NCBI GenBank assembly: GCA_028583605.1
Contig: CM053327.1
Coordinates: 5,889,316-5,953,315 of the forward strand
Reading direction: 5' to 3'
Source: Dastarcus helophoroides
Lineage: Eukaryota > Arthropoda > Insecta > Coleoptera > Bothrideridae
Length of the DNA stretch: 64,000 nucleotides
The notes below the pieces were generated by a model. It was not told the DNA's origin and made no database searches. It saw only the letters and a program-made list of their open reading frames with translations. The position numbers and the translations under genes were made by a program. Shown here in pieces: positions 34,660 through 45,265 of the stretch. How positions within the stretch are numbered: position 1 is the first letter of the stretch; the number at the start of each line of letters is the position of its first letter.

Positions 34660-37045
34660 TCTTTAAACATCTCTATATGTTTTGCATTGTTTAAATTGTG
34701 TTTTAGGTTTTAATTGTTTAATTCTGTTGTGCATCAGTGAGTACAACAGTAATTTGTACAACAAGTGCGATTGATGATAATTTTAATTTACAAATTATAA
34801 AATTTAGTGTTTGGCAATACAATTAATTTGATAATTAAAAAAACACTCTTATTTAATAGTTTTCAATTTATACTTCTGTCGGCACGCCCCATGACTGCCT
34901 GTTTTTTTTATTTTTGATGATATGCATAGAGGAGTCAGTGATAGAAATACAATTCAGAGGTCAGATCTTATGTAATCGAGAATTTGTTTTAAATTAAACT
35001 GGCAATTTCAGCTCGAAGATCATTATTATAAAATTTCACAGTTAGAATAGACATTTTGACCAAGAAATGCCAAAACAAAGGTCTCAGCTTTGTAATTAAC
35101 ATTGAAATACTGTAAAAATTTTCGCGATTGAACTAAACATTTCCACTGAAAATTGAATATTTTGAAAGATCAGTTCCAGTTTTGAATTTAAATTCGAACT
35201 TTCTATCCATTTTCCAAAAATTTTGAGTTTAACGTTGATATATAAAAATTTGTGTCCAAATTTTTGTATTAAAGTCGAGATTTCCAGAAATTTCGAGACT
35301 GAAAATAAAATGTTGGCCAGAAAACTTAAGTTTAAATCGAACTTCTTTCCCGAACAAAAATTAAAGTCAAAATTTAAAGTTTAAGGTTAAAATGTCAAAG
35401 AAAGGGTCGAAATTGTGAGCTTCCGTCAAAATTTCAAAACAACTCGTGCGCTGTTCACCAAAGTTTTTAGCAACGATTTTTTTTTCTTGATGACAAGGTT
35501 TGGTAAAAGTACATTGTTCGATTTTAATTTAATTGAAGCTCTCTAATGCGTGATCAGAAAGTTCACCTCTGTTTTTAGCAATATTTTTCTTCCTGGTTGG
35601 CAAGATTTGCTTGAAGTGTGGTAATTTAACAGTTAAGCTCTCTAATGCGTGATCAGAAAGTTAAAAGAACCTACAGATCTATTTTGTACGTTATCTTTTT
35701 TAAACACTCTGGTACATACATATTTGCCCACTTTTTTTATACAACGTTATCATGAAGGATTACTAAACGTGAATTTACATTTTCTGAAATAATATACCAT
35801 ATCCGTAAACGTTCTATTTTAGAATTCACTTGGCGAATTCTAGTTTGAAATTTATTCCATGCGGCTACTTATTCGTGCAATATGAAGGTTTTACTCGATA
35901 CTTATAGCAGAAAATATAAAAAAGGTCGACATTCTTGTCGAGACTTAGCGTTAAATTTAAATTGTTATTTTACAAAACAAAAGGAAATTTAATGTCGCCT
36001 TGTTTCTTCTACAATCCATTAAAAAGGTAGAAACGTTCCGCTAGTAAGGATAATTATAAGGCGACGTTTGTTAAACATTTCAAATATTCCATGGAAGTGA
36101 AAAGAAACTACCTGTAACCAGAAATATTATCTTTTATATATCCAATGCTTATTTAATGAAATATAATACTAACAGTTCAAGGTGTTGACCTGGAAACCAT
36201 TTAAAAATGGCTTAACCACTACCAACGTTCTCTCATTTACTTCTTGCAAAATAAACAAATAGAACCTATTGCTATTAAAATATCCTTTTAGGACAGTGTA
36301 TTCAGTTTCAGAGAGAACCCTCCAGATCATTTTTAAGATTACTTAATAAAAATGGTCCATCAGAATTCAGACCTACTTCAAATGAAAATTTCAGGCGACC
36401 ACTATGACATTTACAAAAATTGGACTATGGACACTAGGAACTAAAATAAAACATAAAATAAAAAAGGAATTCATAACACATAGAAAAAATTAAATGGGTA
36501 ATTACATAAAAAAATTATATAGTTTGGGAACTGCTGTCAGAAGTGAAGGCTTAGAAGAAAAACTGATTTGTTTTTAATTTCCAAATTAATTGTAGTACCA
36601 AAAATTAAAATTTCATAATTTTTAAACTAAAATTATCATTATATTCGCTCTTGTACAGACTGCTATAGTACTCCCTATTGTAATGTACAGTGATTCTGCA
36701 ATTATACAATTAAAATAATAATCAACATTGGTGGATTTTGTTTACTTTGTTAAGATCGAGGTTAATTGATACTAGTGGTTTGTTAGATGATTTATAATCT
36801 TTTCGCTTCCAATATTTGCCTTAATCTTTGCTTATAAACTGCCTCAATTATGCATGTTCCTATTTCATATGCATATTTTTTTTTCATATTTATCATAACT
36901 TCATGATCTTTGATGGCTATTCATCTTTGTTTATATTAATTATTTACAGCTTACACAAATGTCAGTAGTTAAGAGTGCCAACTTTCAATTACTTGCAACG
37001 TTTCCACTTAAAATTTAATTTTAATTGATTTTCTTGATATTGAGT
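34660..37045. other. No recognised gene; AT-rich, with one tandem duplication
   Basis: No coding motif was found. A stretch at 35150-35440 again has the AAATTTCGA-like filler. A 99-bp duplication is listed separately. Confidence 0.5.
35465..35662. repeat. Tandem duplication, 99-bp unit
   Basis: AAGCTCTCTAATGCGTGATC followed by AGAAAGTT occurs at 35536 and 35635. Each copy is preceded by a related stretch starting GTTTTTAGCAA. The 3' parts are identical; the 5' parts have diverged. Confidence 0.8.
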
Positions 37046-37050
37046 TATAC

Positions 37051-37912
37051 AGGGTGCTTCAAAAAAATGTATACACACTTTAAACTATTGTAGTTTTCCC
37101 GCTCTACAAGGCTAATGTTATATTTCTTCGCCAGGTGCCAGCATAATCGTCCCTCTATGTTATATTATCAGTTGGAATTTGTAATATCAACATGGGGGAC
37201 GTACGTACGTTTGAGTTTTGAAGAACGTAAGCAGGTTATTAAGTGGTACTGGAAGTTTGAGAATGTAAATGAAGTTCAAAGACAGTGGAGAAGGGAGTAT
37301 GATACAGAACCACCTTCAAGATTAACAATTACACGCATACGAGACAAATTCGAAGTTCATGGAACAGTGTGTGATGTGCATAAAGGTCATTCAGGTCGGC
37401 CTCGAACAGCTACAAGTGATGAGTCATCAACGGCAGTCTTGGAACTGTTTCAACGCTCTCCTAACAAATCTCCGCCGCACTATCACAGGGACGTACGAGC
37501 TTACCTGGATCAAAATTTGTCGGGCCAGTGGATAGGACGCAGGGGGCCAATCGAGTTTCCAGCACGCTCTCCAGACCTTACACCACTGGATTTCTTCTTG
37601 TGGGGCACAGTAAAAGATGAGGTGTACAAACGTAAACCACGTAACCTGGACATTCTTTGGAATGAGATTCAAGCAGTGTGTAGAGAAATCTCATTGGACG
37701 TTTTGATACGATGTACAGAATCTGTGGTGACTCGTACTCAGAATTGTATTGATGCTGCAGGTCACCAATTTGAACAGTATTAACATTTGTTATTTATGTT
37801 TCATTTACATTGGACTTTCAGCTTTCTATTTTCCTGAAATTTAACTTTGTAGAACGGTAAATAAATTTTCTATGGAAGTTCAAAGTGTGTATACATTTTT
37901 TTGAAGCACCCT
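37051..37912 (+). mobile_element. Internally deleted IS630/Tc1-type element, 862 bp
   Basis: Inverted ends of about 33 bp are nearly perfect: AGGGTGCTTCAAAAAAATGT at 37051 and its reverse complement closing at 37912. The left end is preceded by TAC, the usual TA target plus C; the right flank has a mutated TG. Between them is one long open frame with start and end of a transposase but no middle. Little-decayed ends and an open frame suggest a fairly young insertion. Confidence 0.85.
37115..37783 (+). CDS. Internally deleted transposase, 222-codon open frame
   Basis: The N-terminal half is a DNA-binding region: VRLSFEERKQVIKWYWKFEN, PPSRLTITRIRDKFEVHGTV, then the linker GHSGRPRTATSDESS. Near residue 120 it jumps from RSPNKS straight to PPHYHRDVRAYLDQ. 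It thus skips the segment with the first catalytic Asp and most of the second block (QQDGAPPHY in relatives). The C-terminus is intact: GQWIGRRGPIEFPARSPDL, TPLDFFLWGTVKDEVY, and a normal end at HQFEQY. It cannot be catalytic but could still bind the ends. Whether it is expressed is unknown. The ATG at 37115 is the first in frame; the real start may be further in, near VRLSFEERK. Confidence 0.75.
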   Translation: MLYFFARCQHNRPSMLYYQLEFVISTWGTYVRLSFEERKQVIKWYWKFENVNEVQRQWRREYDTEPPSRLTITRIRDKFEVHGTVCDVHKGHSGRPRTATSDESSTAVLELFQRSPNKSPPHYHRDVRAYLDQNLSGQWIGRRGPIEFPARSPDLTPLDFFLWGTVKDEVYKRKPRNLDILWNEIQAVCREISLDVLIRCTESVVTRTQNCIDAAGHQFEQY

Positions 37913-38194
37913 TGTGCTCCTTCTATTGGTTTTTTGTTATTTGCTTCTATATTACTTTCAAAATACTAAATTGGAAAAACTTTTTATGTTCTATTTTTTT
38001 TTAAATTTTGTACACAAACACAAAACAAAAAAGCGATATAAAATAGAGTATTTATTACAAGATCAATAGGTATTGCAAATCCTATGACACCTTGTAATCA
38101 TTAGTTGCGAAATAGTTTCCACTGAGTATATTATTTAATTTTTGCTAAGACTATTCCAGCCTAACCTCCTTAAATGTAGTTAAAATTTGCACTC

Positions 38195-38320
38195 TTGTCA
38201 AGGGTGATTATAATGATTAAGGTGTCAGATTTTGCTTCATAAGTCTGATAAGTCACGGGTTTAAACTCCGCTGTCGACAATACTCTTTCTAATTCTACTA
38301 CACGTCTTACTTGTAGCGAC
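38195..38320 (+). repeat. tRNA-derived SINE (copy 4)
   Basis: The plus strand has AAGTCTGATAAGTCACGGGT, a box-B-like GGGTTTAAACTCC, then CTGTCGACAATAC and TCTAATTCTACTACACG. It matches copy 2 closely in the opposite orientation. It directly abuts the left end of the following mariner. Confidence 0.65.
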
Positions 38321-38321
38321 A

Positions 38322-39290
38322 TACGAGGGTAAATCAAATATGAACCGGAATTTCTATCATGTCGCCATGAGGGCGTCGGGAGTGTGCCCATACTCTTAAA
38401 CATGTTAGGTCAGGATATCGGGTGACTTCCTGTACTCAAGCAAATTCCATTACCGCCGTTCGTCAGTTGTAAATACAATGAGTGAACAAGAGGTTCATTC
38501 GAACTTTGCGCAGCGCATTATTATTAAATTTGTTGCCGTTGAAAGTGTAAAGCTAGCCGAAATTCTTCGTCGACTAGAAGCACAATTTGGGGATACTTGT
38601 TTGAAGAAAACTCAAGTGTATGAATGGCACAACAAATTTTTGAAAAGACTAACTTAAGTTGAAAATGAACCCCAAGCCCGTCATCCTGTGTGACTGCGAA
38701 TAAGATTAACGCTGTTCAACGCCTTTTGGAAGGTAATCGCCGTTTAACTGTTGGTAAAATAGAAGCTCAGATAGGGATAAGTTTTGGCAGTGCTCAATCC
38801 ATAATAATTACAGATGAGCTAGGGTTTCGAAAAATTTCCGCCAGGTGGGTACCTCATCTTTTGACTTGAAGGTGATGATTTTTTGCAATGTATCGTTACG
38901 TGTGACGAGACTAGGGTCCACCATTACACCCTTGAATGTATACAAGCAAGCATGGAGTGGAGAACAAAGGGAGAAGTTGCATTCGTCAGGGCAAAAACTT
39001 GCCTCTCAGGTGAAGAGATTCTTGCGACAGTTTTTAGAATTTTAAAGAAGTTGTGCACGTCTATTTTCTGCATGAACATCGTACGGTTAAAGCTGTTTAC
39101 TACTGCCAGCTATTGAATGAAGCAAAACGTAAATATCGGCGGAAGAGGCACGAATTTTCGGTCAGAAATGTGATTTTGCTTCAGGAAAATGCCCGCCTCC
39201 ACTCAACCAATCTGACCTATCAAAGATTAGAGGAAATACATTCGGTAACATTAGAACACCCTTCTTACTTATCACCACTAAAAATGGTCA
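38322..39290 (+). pseudogene. mariner transposase relic, 3'-truncated
   Basis: A mariner-type end, TACGAGGGTAAATCAAATAT, stands at 38322. The frame then starts at MSEQEVHSNFAQRIIIKFVA (38479) and continues AEILRRLEAQFGD and KTQVYEWHNKF. After frameshifts come the first catalytic block FLQCIVTCDETRVHHYTLE-like sequence (about 38890-38930) and ASMEWRTKGEVAF. Next are VYYCQLLNEAKRKYRRKRHE and VILLQENARLHSTNL (about 39170), then LEHPSYLSPLK, where the copy breaks off into AT filler. The second catalytic block normally reads LHDNARPH; here Asp is replaced by Glu (QEN). No right end was found. Confidence 0.85.
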
Positions 39291-40620
39291 AAATTTTTAA
39301 ACATAAGTCAAGAATTTTTAAAAAAAGTGGAATATTCAAGAAGTAATAAATTATGAAAGGTACCCAAATTTTTTAAAAAAGTTTAGTTTTCGAAAAAAGC
39401 GGAAAACAGTCGAAATTTCCAAAATTAAGTTAAAATCTCGAGAAATGTCAAAATTTTTGCAGTCGAGCTTTCAAACACAAGTAAAAATTTAGAAATTTAG
39501 AAAAAAGTGGATGTTTTAAAATGTGAAAAGTTTAAATTTCTTAAAAATCGAAATTTTTCAGTACAAATTAAATTATTCAAAAACAGTATGAATTTTTTAA
39601 AAAAATTGGAACAAAGGCGAATTTTTTTTAACAAAGCTATCGAAAAGGTAGAATTTTTAGTCTATATAAAAAAAGGTAAATACTGAAAAAAGAAGCAATT
39701 TTCAATAAAATCGATTTTATGGATTTTTTTTATTCGTCAAAACAAAAATTATGAAACAGGAATTCTCTCGGGGGACAGAGATGATTAATGTAGCTTTGAA
39801 AAGGGATAAGCGACTAAAATCTAAAAAAACAAGCTTCTATGTTTTATTTTTTCTCTTAGCAGCATACCACAACGCCACTTCAGTTTAGAAGTAAACACAA
39901 AGAAGAAATAGCTCAGAAATCGCAGATAACATAAAATCTTTGATCTCTTATTCCGAAATACGCCCGAAATATAAAGTATTTAGATCGCGAAAAATTCTTA
40001 GTTTAGGTAATTCAAGATTAATACTTGATATTTCCAAGATTGTTCCCGAAATATTTTGTTAAGATCGAAATTTTGCGGATCTATTTAAAATTATAAGATT
40101 CAAGTCGAATGTTAAGAAAAATTGGATTTTTAAAATTTTTAAAAAACGATAAACTTTGAAATTGTAAACAGAATCTTTTTTCACAAATGTTTAGATTTTT
40201 TTAGAAAATTCTCCTTTTTTCTGGTAATTGAAAGAATGACTCTCAAATTATGCCACTTTTCTCAAAATTTAATTTTTAAAATAAGATTTTTGACCTCTAA
40301 CTCTGGCATTTAACTTGGTTTCCAAAATTTCAAATACAACATAAAAATTTAGTGAGTAAGAGTTTTGGAATAAAGTACAAAAGATTCCCAAAAACCATAT
40401 ATAATTTTTGAGAAAAAATTTAAAGTTTCGAGAAATGCTTGACATTTTTTTGATAAATATTTCTCTCACATAAAATTGATTGAAAAAAAAATTTTGAAAA
40501 TTTCTTCTTTCCAAATATTCATTTTCAAAAATTTATAAATTGTGAAATCATTTAAAGATGTTTATATTTATCCTTTCTCAAAATATTTAAGGATCTCTAA
40601 GCCACCAAATAAATATTTAA
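39291..40620. repeat. AT-rich degenerate filler block
   Basis: Purine-rich first (AAAAGTCGAAATTT-like words to about 39720), pyrimidine-rich from about 40190 to 40500: the opposite order to the blocks at 24.8, 28.5 and 29.5 kb. No gene. A small G+C-richer patch follows at 40650-40730. Confidence 0.5.
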
Positions 40621-40987
40621 AAAAATGTAATATTAAAGGTTTTTAAAAGGGGGCGTTAAACTTTGCCCAAAACGGACGAATATATGTCTGGCGGCCTTAT
40701 CACCCCCTAGACCAGTGCCTACACCTTAATTTATTTATGCCAAACTAATCAAGCATTGTATAGTTATCACATCTTTCTGAAATTTGAATGATAAATATTA
40801 ATTCTAAGACATGATTTTTCAGAATCGAGGAAATATTACATATCTAATTTTGAAACGAAAAAGTGTTACATATATTGCCTCATATTCTCAAGAGATGAAT
40901 CACAGCACTTTCCCTTTTAACTCTCGCGTGTTCTCGACACCTCAAACTTGGTGAATGACGACGAAAGAGAAACCAAAAAGCACTCAC

Positions 40988-41005
40988 CTGTAGCAAAACT
41001 CGCAT
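40988..41005 (-). CDS. Candidate first coding exon of the CSP gene (MRVLLQ)
   Basis: On the minus strand an ATG (41005-41003) begins six codons, MRVLLQ, ending in CAG followed by GTGAGTG, a near-consensus 5' splice site in phase 0. The CSP exon at 18351 lacks a start and begins, after a good acceptor, in phase 0 with ISLLACLAACLYA. Joining the two gives a textbook signal peptide: Met-Arg, a hydrophobic core, small residues before the mature chain. The intron would be about 22.6 kb. Nothing else on this strand between the two offers a better partner that I can see. The match is an inference from phase, signal sequences and position. Another gene with its next exon outside my recognition could own this exon instead. 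Confidence 0.6.
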
Positions 41006-41044
41006 GTTGATCGTTTGGCGGTCACTAAGAAAGTGGCGGTCGCC

Positions 41045-41081
41045 AGTGAAAGTGCTAAACAATAAATAAACGTATAATATA
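41045..41081 (-). promoter_or_regulatory. Core promoter of the minus-strand gene starting at 41005
   Basis: Reading the minus strand: TATATTATA (41081-41073), then about 25-30 bases to TTCACTGGCG (41050-41041), an initiator-like start, then about 40 bases of leader to the ATG. The spacing fits a TATA/Inr promoter. In AT-rich DNA a TATA match alone means little; the combination with start codon and donor is what supports it. Confidence 0.5.
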
Positions 41082-41286
41082 TCTCGAAACCAGAAACAAC
41101 AAAGTGGGAGAGAGATTGTAAGGTATATCCTGAGCGCGGTGTTGTTAAGATTAAGAATGCACTTAGTTTGATAGTGGGGTTATCCGCCAACATGTCTCTC
41201 CCATAAATTTGGACATAACTTTCCTTGGAAGCCGACTGGGATACCTGTTGGTCGCTTTTAGATAAGTTGTTCCGGCTTTTTGTTTC

Positions 41287-41478
41287 GACATTTCAACTGG
41301 TGGAGTTTTAAGAACAGCCGATACGAGAAGCAAAGCGGCACCATTGAATGTTTTTGACCTTCCCTTACTATACGGATTAGAGCACCTTAAGGTAGTTAAC
41401 TTTCTAGGTGTTATTTTAACTGATCATTTTAAACACGAAACGATTGTAAAGAGAAATGTTTCTGGGAATTTCGACTAG
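41287..41478 (+). pseudogene. LINE reverse transcriptase fragment
   Basis: A 63-codon open stretch reads SKAAPLNVFDLPLLYGLEHL and VVNFLGVILTDHFKHE. This resembles the segment just after the RT catalytic box in Jockey/CR1-type LINEs, where an (A/V)xFLGVxLxxxFxxxxHV-type motif is usual. Nothing recognisable precedes or follows. It lies 0.2 kb upstream of the presumed CSP promoter, divergent from it. Confidence 0.45.
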
Positions 41479-41639
41479 CCGAGATTCGTGAGATAGCGGA
41501 CGCACGTCAAAACCGAAAGCGGAGAAAGCGAAAAGTTCTTGCGCAAAATTTTTAGTCTTTTTTATGGAGTTCCATAAGGCTTGAGTGAGCAATAATTAAT
41601 GTGTTTAAAAATAAGAAATAAAATAACTACTATACGCTT

Positions 41640-42200
41640 TAATTTGTTATTTATACAAAATTATTTTGGCTAAAGATTTATTTTTAATTTCGACAATAGA
41701 ATGTTCAGCATTTTGTCGAAACATTCAACATTTCTAGAAGTCAGCAATTTCAAATTAAAGTCAATATTTTTAAAGAAAAGTTGGAATTATATGATTACTT
41801 TTAATATTTTTATGTAAATTCAGTTGTTCTCCCAATTTTAGAAAACTGTCTTTAAGCATACAATTTTTCATTTTTTTTTTAATTTAAACTTCAAACCTGA
41901 TAGTTGAACTTTTTTGAGGATTTTCCTTTAATTCCGACTTTTATTATAACATTTTGATATATTTTTTTATATTCGAAATTTGAAGCTAAAATTTTATTGA
42001 AAATATCTCCATCATGTAGTTCAAAATTAAAATTTTAATTTCCAGATTACGAATGTAAAATCGATTTCTTGAATTATATTTTCGTGTAAAATAATTGAAA
42101 TCTGGGAAAAGATTAATTTATAAAAAATTATTTTCTCAAAATATTTACTAAAATGTTGTCCTTTTTCTTAAATTTTTAAATTTAACTTCTAAACTTCGAA
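41640..42200. repeat. AT-rich degenerate filler block
   Basis: Words such as AAATTTTAA and TTTCGAC recur; no gene. Confidence 0.4.
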
Positions 42201-43370
42201 TATTTCTAAAAGGATAAGCAGGATAAGCATGGCGATTTGGCCCCATATAAAAATCTATAGAGATATTTTCGAAAAGTTACCACCTCGGCATATTAACAAA
42301 ATTTAGGTGCATTTGGGTTCGGTATTTCAACATGACCATGAAATATTAAAAAATAACTGTCAATTAAAGAAGGTTTGCTTAGTTTTGTGTAACTCTTAAA
42401 TTAAATAAGTTAGAAGGATGAATTTAACGGCATATTTTAACTAATATCTCGTTATACATTTTAACAATTCTAGCCACCTCAAAAATCGATAGAAAATAGT
42501 AATTTAATTCTTTTAAACAGTTTTATCTGAAATACAATCACCAAATTAATATACAGGTGTCCCCCTAGTGGGGAATAGTAAGATATCTCAGTAGTAATTG
42601 AAGTTGCGAAAAACTTTTAAGATATAATTCCCTCTCTTCTTTAAAGCCTCACAAAACTAAAATATGATGGAGTATACAGGGTGTTTATTTTTCCCTGTAC
42701 AGTCACCAACTTTAATTTTTAAAGTAAAACCCGTATTTTTTTATTTAATTTTCTGATTCCTTATAAAAAATAAAGGGTAGCTGTAATAAAAGTTTGTTTG
42801 AATATTTAATATTTATTGAGTTAATTAAATGTTTGTGCAAGTATATGTGCGTAGTGTAAAAATGTCCATTACGGCTACGGTATACATCATGGAGAAATGA
42901 TTTGTTTTAGAAATTGTTTACAAATAGCTGCTTAATTAAATCTTTTATTTAGGTTTTTAAAATACAGTACAGGGTGCTCAAAAAATCAATTCACTTTTGG
43001 AGAACTTTGAAAAGCCAAAACTCGCTTTTTTTAAATATAACACCGTTCATTTTCTTTGATGATTGAATCGGCATTTTAATTATCTACAACTTTTATTAAA
43101 TGTTTCCTATGCCAAAAATTACTGGTTATCAATATATTGTTACTTTTTTTGATCAGACCATAAAACTCATCAACTTCAACAAAAATTTGGACCAACAGGC
43201 GTTGCCCAAAAATTCTATTAAATTGTTGCTTGTCTTAATTACCGCAACAACCTTTGGTTAATCAAAAATATCAGAATGAGATAATTATAAACTACACTAT
43301 CCTCAGAAGAACACTATTTTCCATAAAATGTATTGCTTATAATGTGTTTATATTATTATATTTATATTAT
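42201..43370. other. AT-rich sequence with Tc1/mariner-like single ends
   Basis: No gene. ACAGGTGTCCCCCTAGTGGGG at 42554 contains a palindrome, and ACAGGGTGTTTATTTTTCCC at 42676 and ACAGGGTGCTCAAAAAATC at 42970 look like the ACAGGGTG ends common in insect Tc1/mariner-type miniature elements. I could not pair them into complete elements. Confidence 0.35.
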
Positions 43371-43559
43371 TTAGTATTTATGTTGATATTAGTTGTTCAA
43401 ATGGAATGGAATTTATGCATTCTATGAAAGCTTTAGGGTATTTTTCTATCAGTTGTTGGTTGTTGATAGGCCATATCTTATTTTCTTCTACTTTGTTTTT
43501 AAGAACGCTTTTACACCGATCAATCTCTGGACAAGATATATATGTTAGGATCAAACACC

Positions 43560-45115
43560 GATTTCGGTCCACATTTCAGAGAGATGTTGTACTATGCGGT
43601 TTGCAAATTCTCTGATTTTAATGATGTTAAGATTACTGGCCACCATTCTGCAACAAATGCTCCTTGGACATCTAAGGCTACTGCTATAACCACTTTCTTT
43701 TCCTTGAAGTGTTTTTCGATAAATTCTCTTGCTGCTAGCACTGCATCTACAGTACTTTTCTTTGGTATAAGTCCATACAAGTTTGGACTCATCCCATTTT
43801 TTGTGTACTCTGTAATTCTGTTTATTAGAAGCTTCTCCAAGATTTTTTCACTGTTGTTTATTAAACTGATTGGGCGATATTTACTTACTTCTTTTAAAGA
43901 TTTTTTTCACGGTTTAACAATTGGGGCTATTAGTGACGTTTTCCATTTCTTGGCAAAATAAGCATTTTAGGGCATCAATTGTATATTGCCGTAATAAACA
44001 GAGGACATATTATAAAAGTACGCAGCAATATGTCACTATTTATTCCGTCTTCCCCCGAGGATTTTTGGGTTCATTGCTTTGAGAACCTTTTCTATTTCCT
44101 GTTTAGTGAACGGTAGATCATTTTCAAGATGTGTGGAAATTTCTGTTTCTTGTCTTATTTCTTTATGCAAGGCAGTATCATCTTTGAGAACGAAGTAGTC
44201 GATCATATGCCCTAGTGTAATTTTTATATTAGATGTATATTCTCCATTTCCCTTTTGAAGAGTTGTTAGTATAAGATTATTCTTTGTTTTCCCTGTTGCC
44301 AATTTGAATGCTGCATTTCATGTGTTCAAGCCACTGGTTACAGAACAATACTGATTTCATGATTTTGTTTTTTCGCGTTTTATAAATGTTTGATATTTTT
44401 ATTTCTCTTCCTCATATGTTTGCTTCGGTGATTTTCTTAGTCTCATATCGCTCCTTGTTCGTCGGTATTTTTTCTTTATTTACTTTTTTCCTTATATTTG
44501 TGAGCTCTATAGACCACCAAGGTACCGTTCTACAGCTATATCCTCTTTCACTGATGTAGATAATTTGAAAATTTTTAAGCAAGTCCTTTGAGGTGTTTCC
44601 TTAAATTTGTTGATTAAATCTTAAATATTTGGTTTCAGGGTTACAAAGCTTTCTAATTCTTTGTCGACAGTATCAATTAATCTATTTTCGTCTTTTATCA
44701 TAAACTGCTGGCATACTTCTGTTTGTATGTTTCTGTCAAATTTTAACAATGCCTTTGTGTTGGAAATGTATCGTTTCCTGGTGTGTATTGTGTTATGAAT
44801 TAGAGAGTGGTTGGTTCCTAGGTAAATTTCAAATAATATTAAAGTGTGATCTGAGCAACTTTCTTCAAATTCGTTAGTCCAATTGATTATTAATTAATTT
44901 TCCACTTCCTATCGTCAAGTCTGTGAAACTAGACTTTCTATTTGCTTGGAAAGTTGGAATTCTGGTGTTCCTGTTGGACATGTATAGATCTTCTGTCATA
45001 AGAAATTCTTCAAGTTGTCGTCCTCTGTGGTTAGTTGTTCTGTCATACCATAATTCCGATCTTGCATTGGTGTCGATAGCTAAAACCTTGTATGTAAAAA
45101 ATTTAAAGAAAGTTT
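43560..45115 (-). pseudogene. R1/Jockey-like LINE: endonuclease end and RT start
   Basis: Read from 45115 downward: the end of an APE endonuclease (AIDTNARSELWYDRTTNHRG, RQLEEFLMTEDLYMSN, then FEESCSDHTLI). Then comes a linker with WWSIELTNIRKKVNKE (about 44520) and LPFTKQEIEKVLKAMNPK (about 44080). RT follows with INRITEYTKNGMSPNLYGLI, PKKSTVDAVLAAREFI and VVIAVALDVQGAF (about 43690), where the expected catalytic DIKGAFD reads DVQGAFV. The fragment stops before the YADD box. Many frame changes are present. The order and the TNHRGRQLEEF motif point to the R1/Jockey group. Confidence 0.8.
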
Positions 45116-45265
45116 TATAACCTCAAATTCTATGTAAATTATTCATGAACGAAATAACTAAACGCAATTCTGAAAATTTAAGCACCGAGGGGGTAAATCT
45201 ATAGTAAATAAAGAAAAATTTCCTGACTCAATAACCATCTGTCTCATCATCACAGAATGCTAGCT

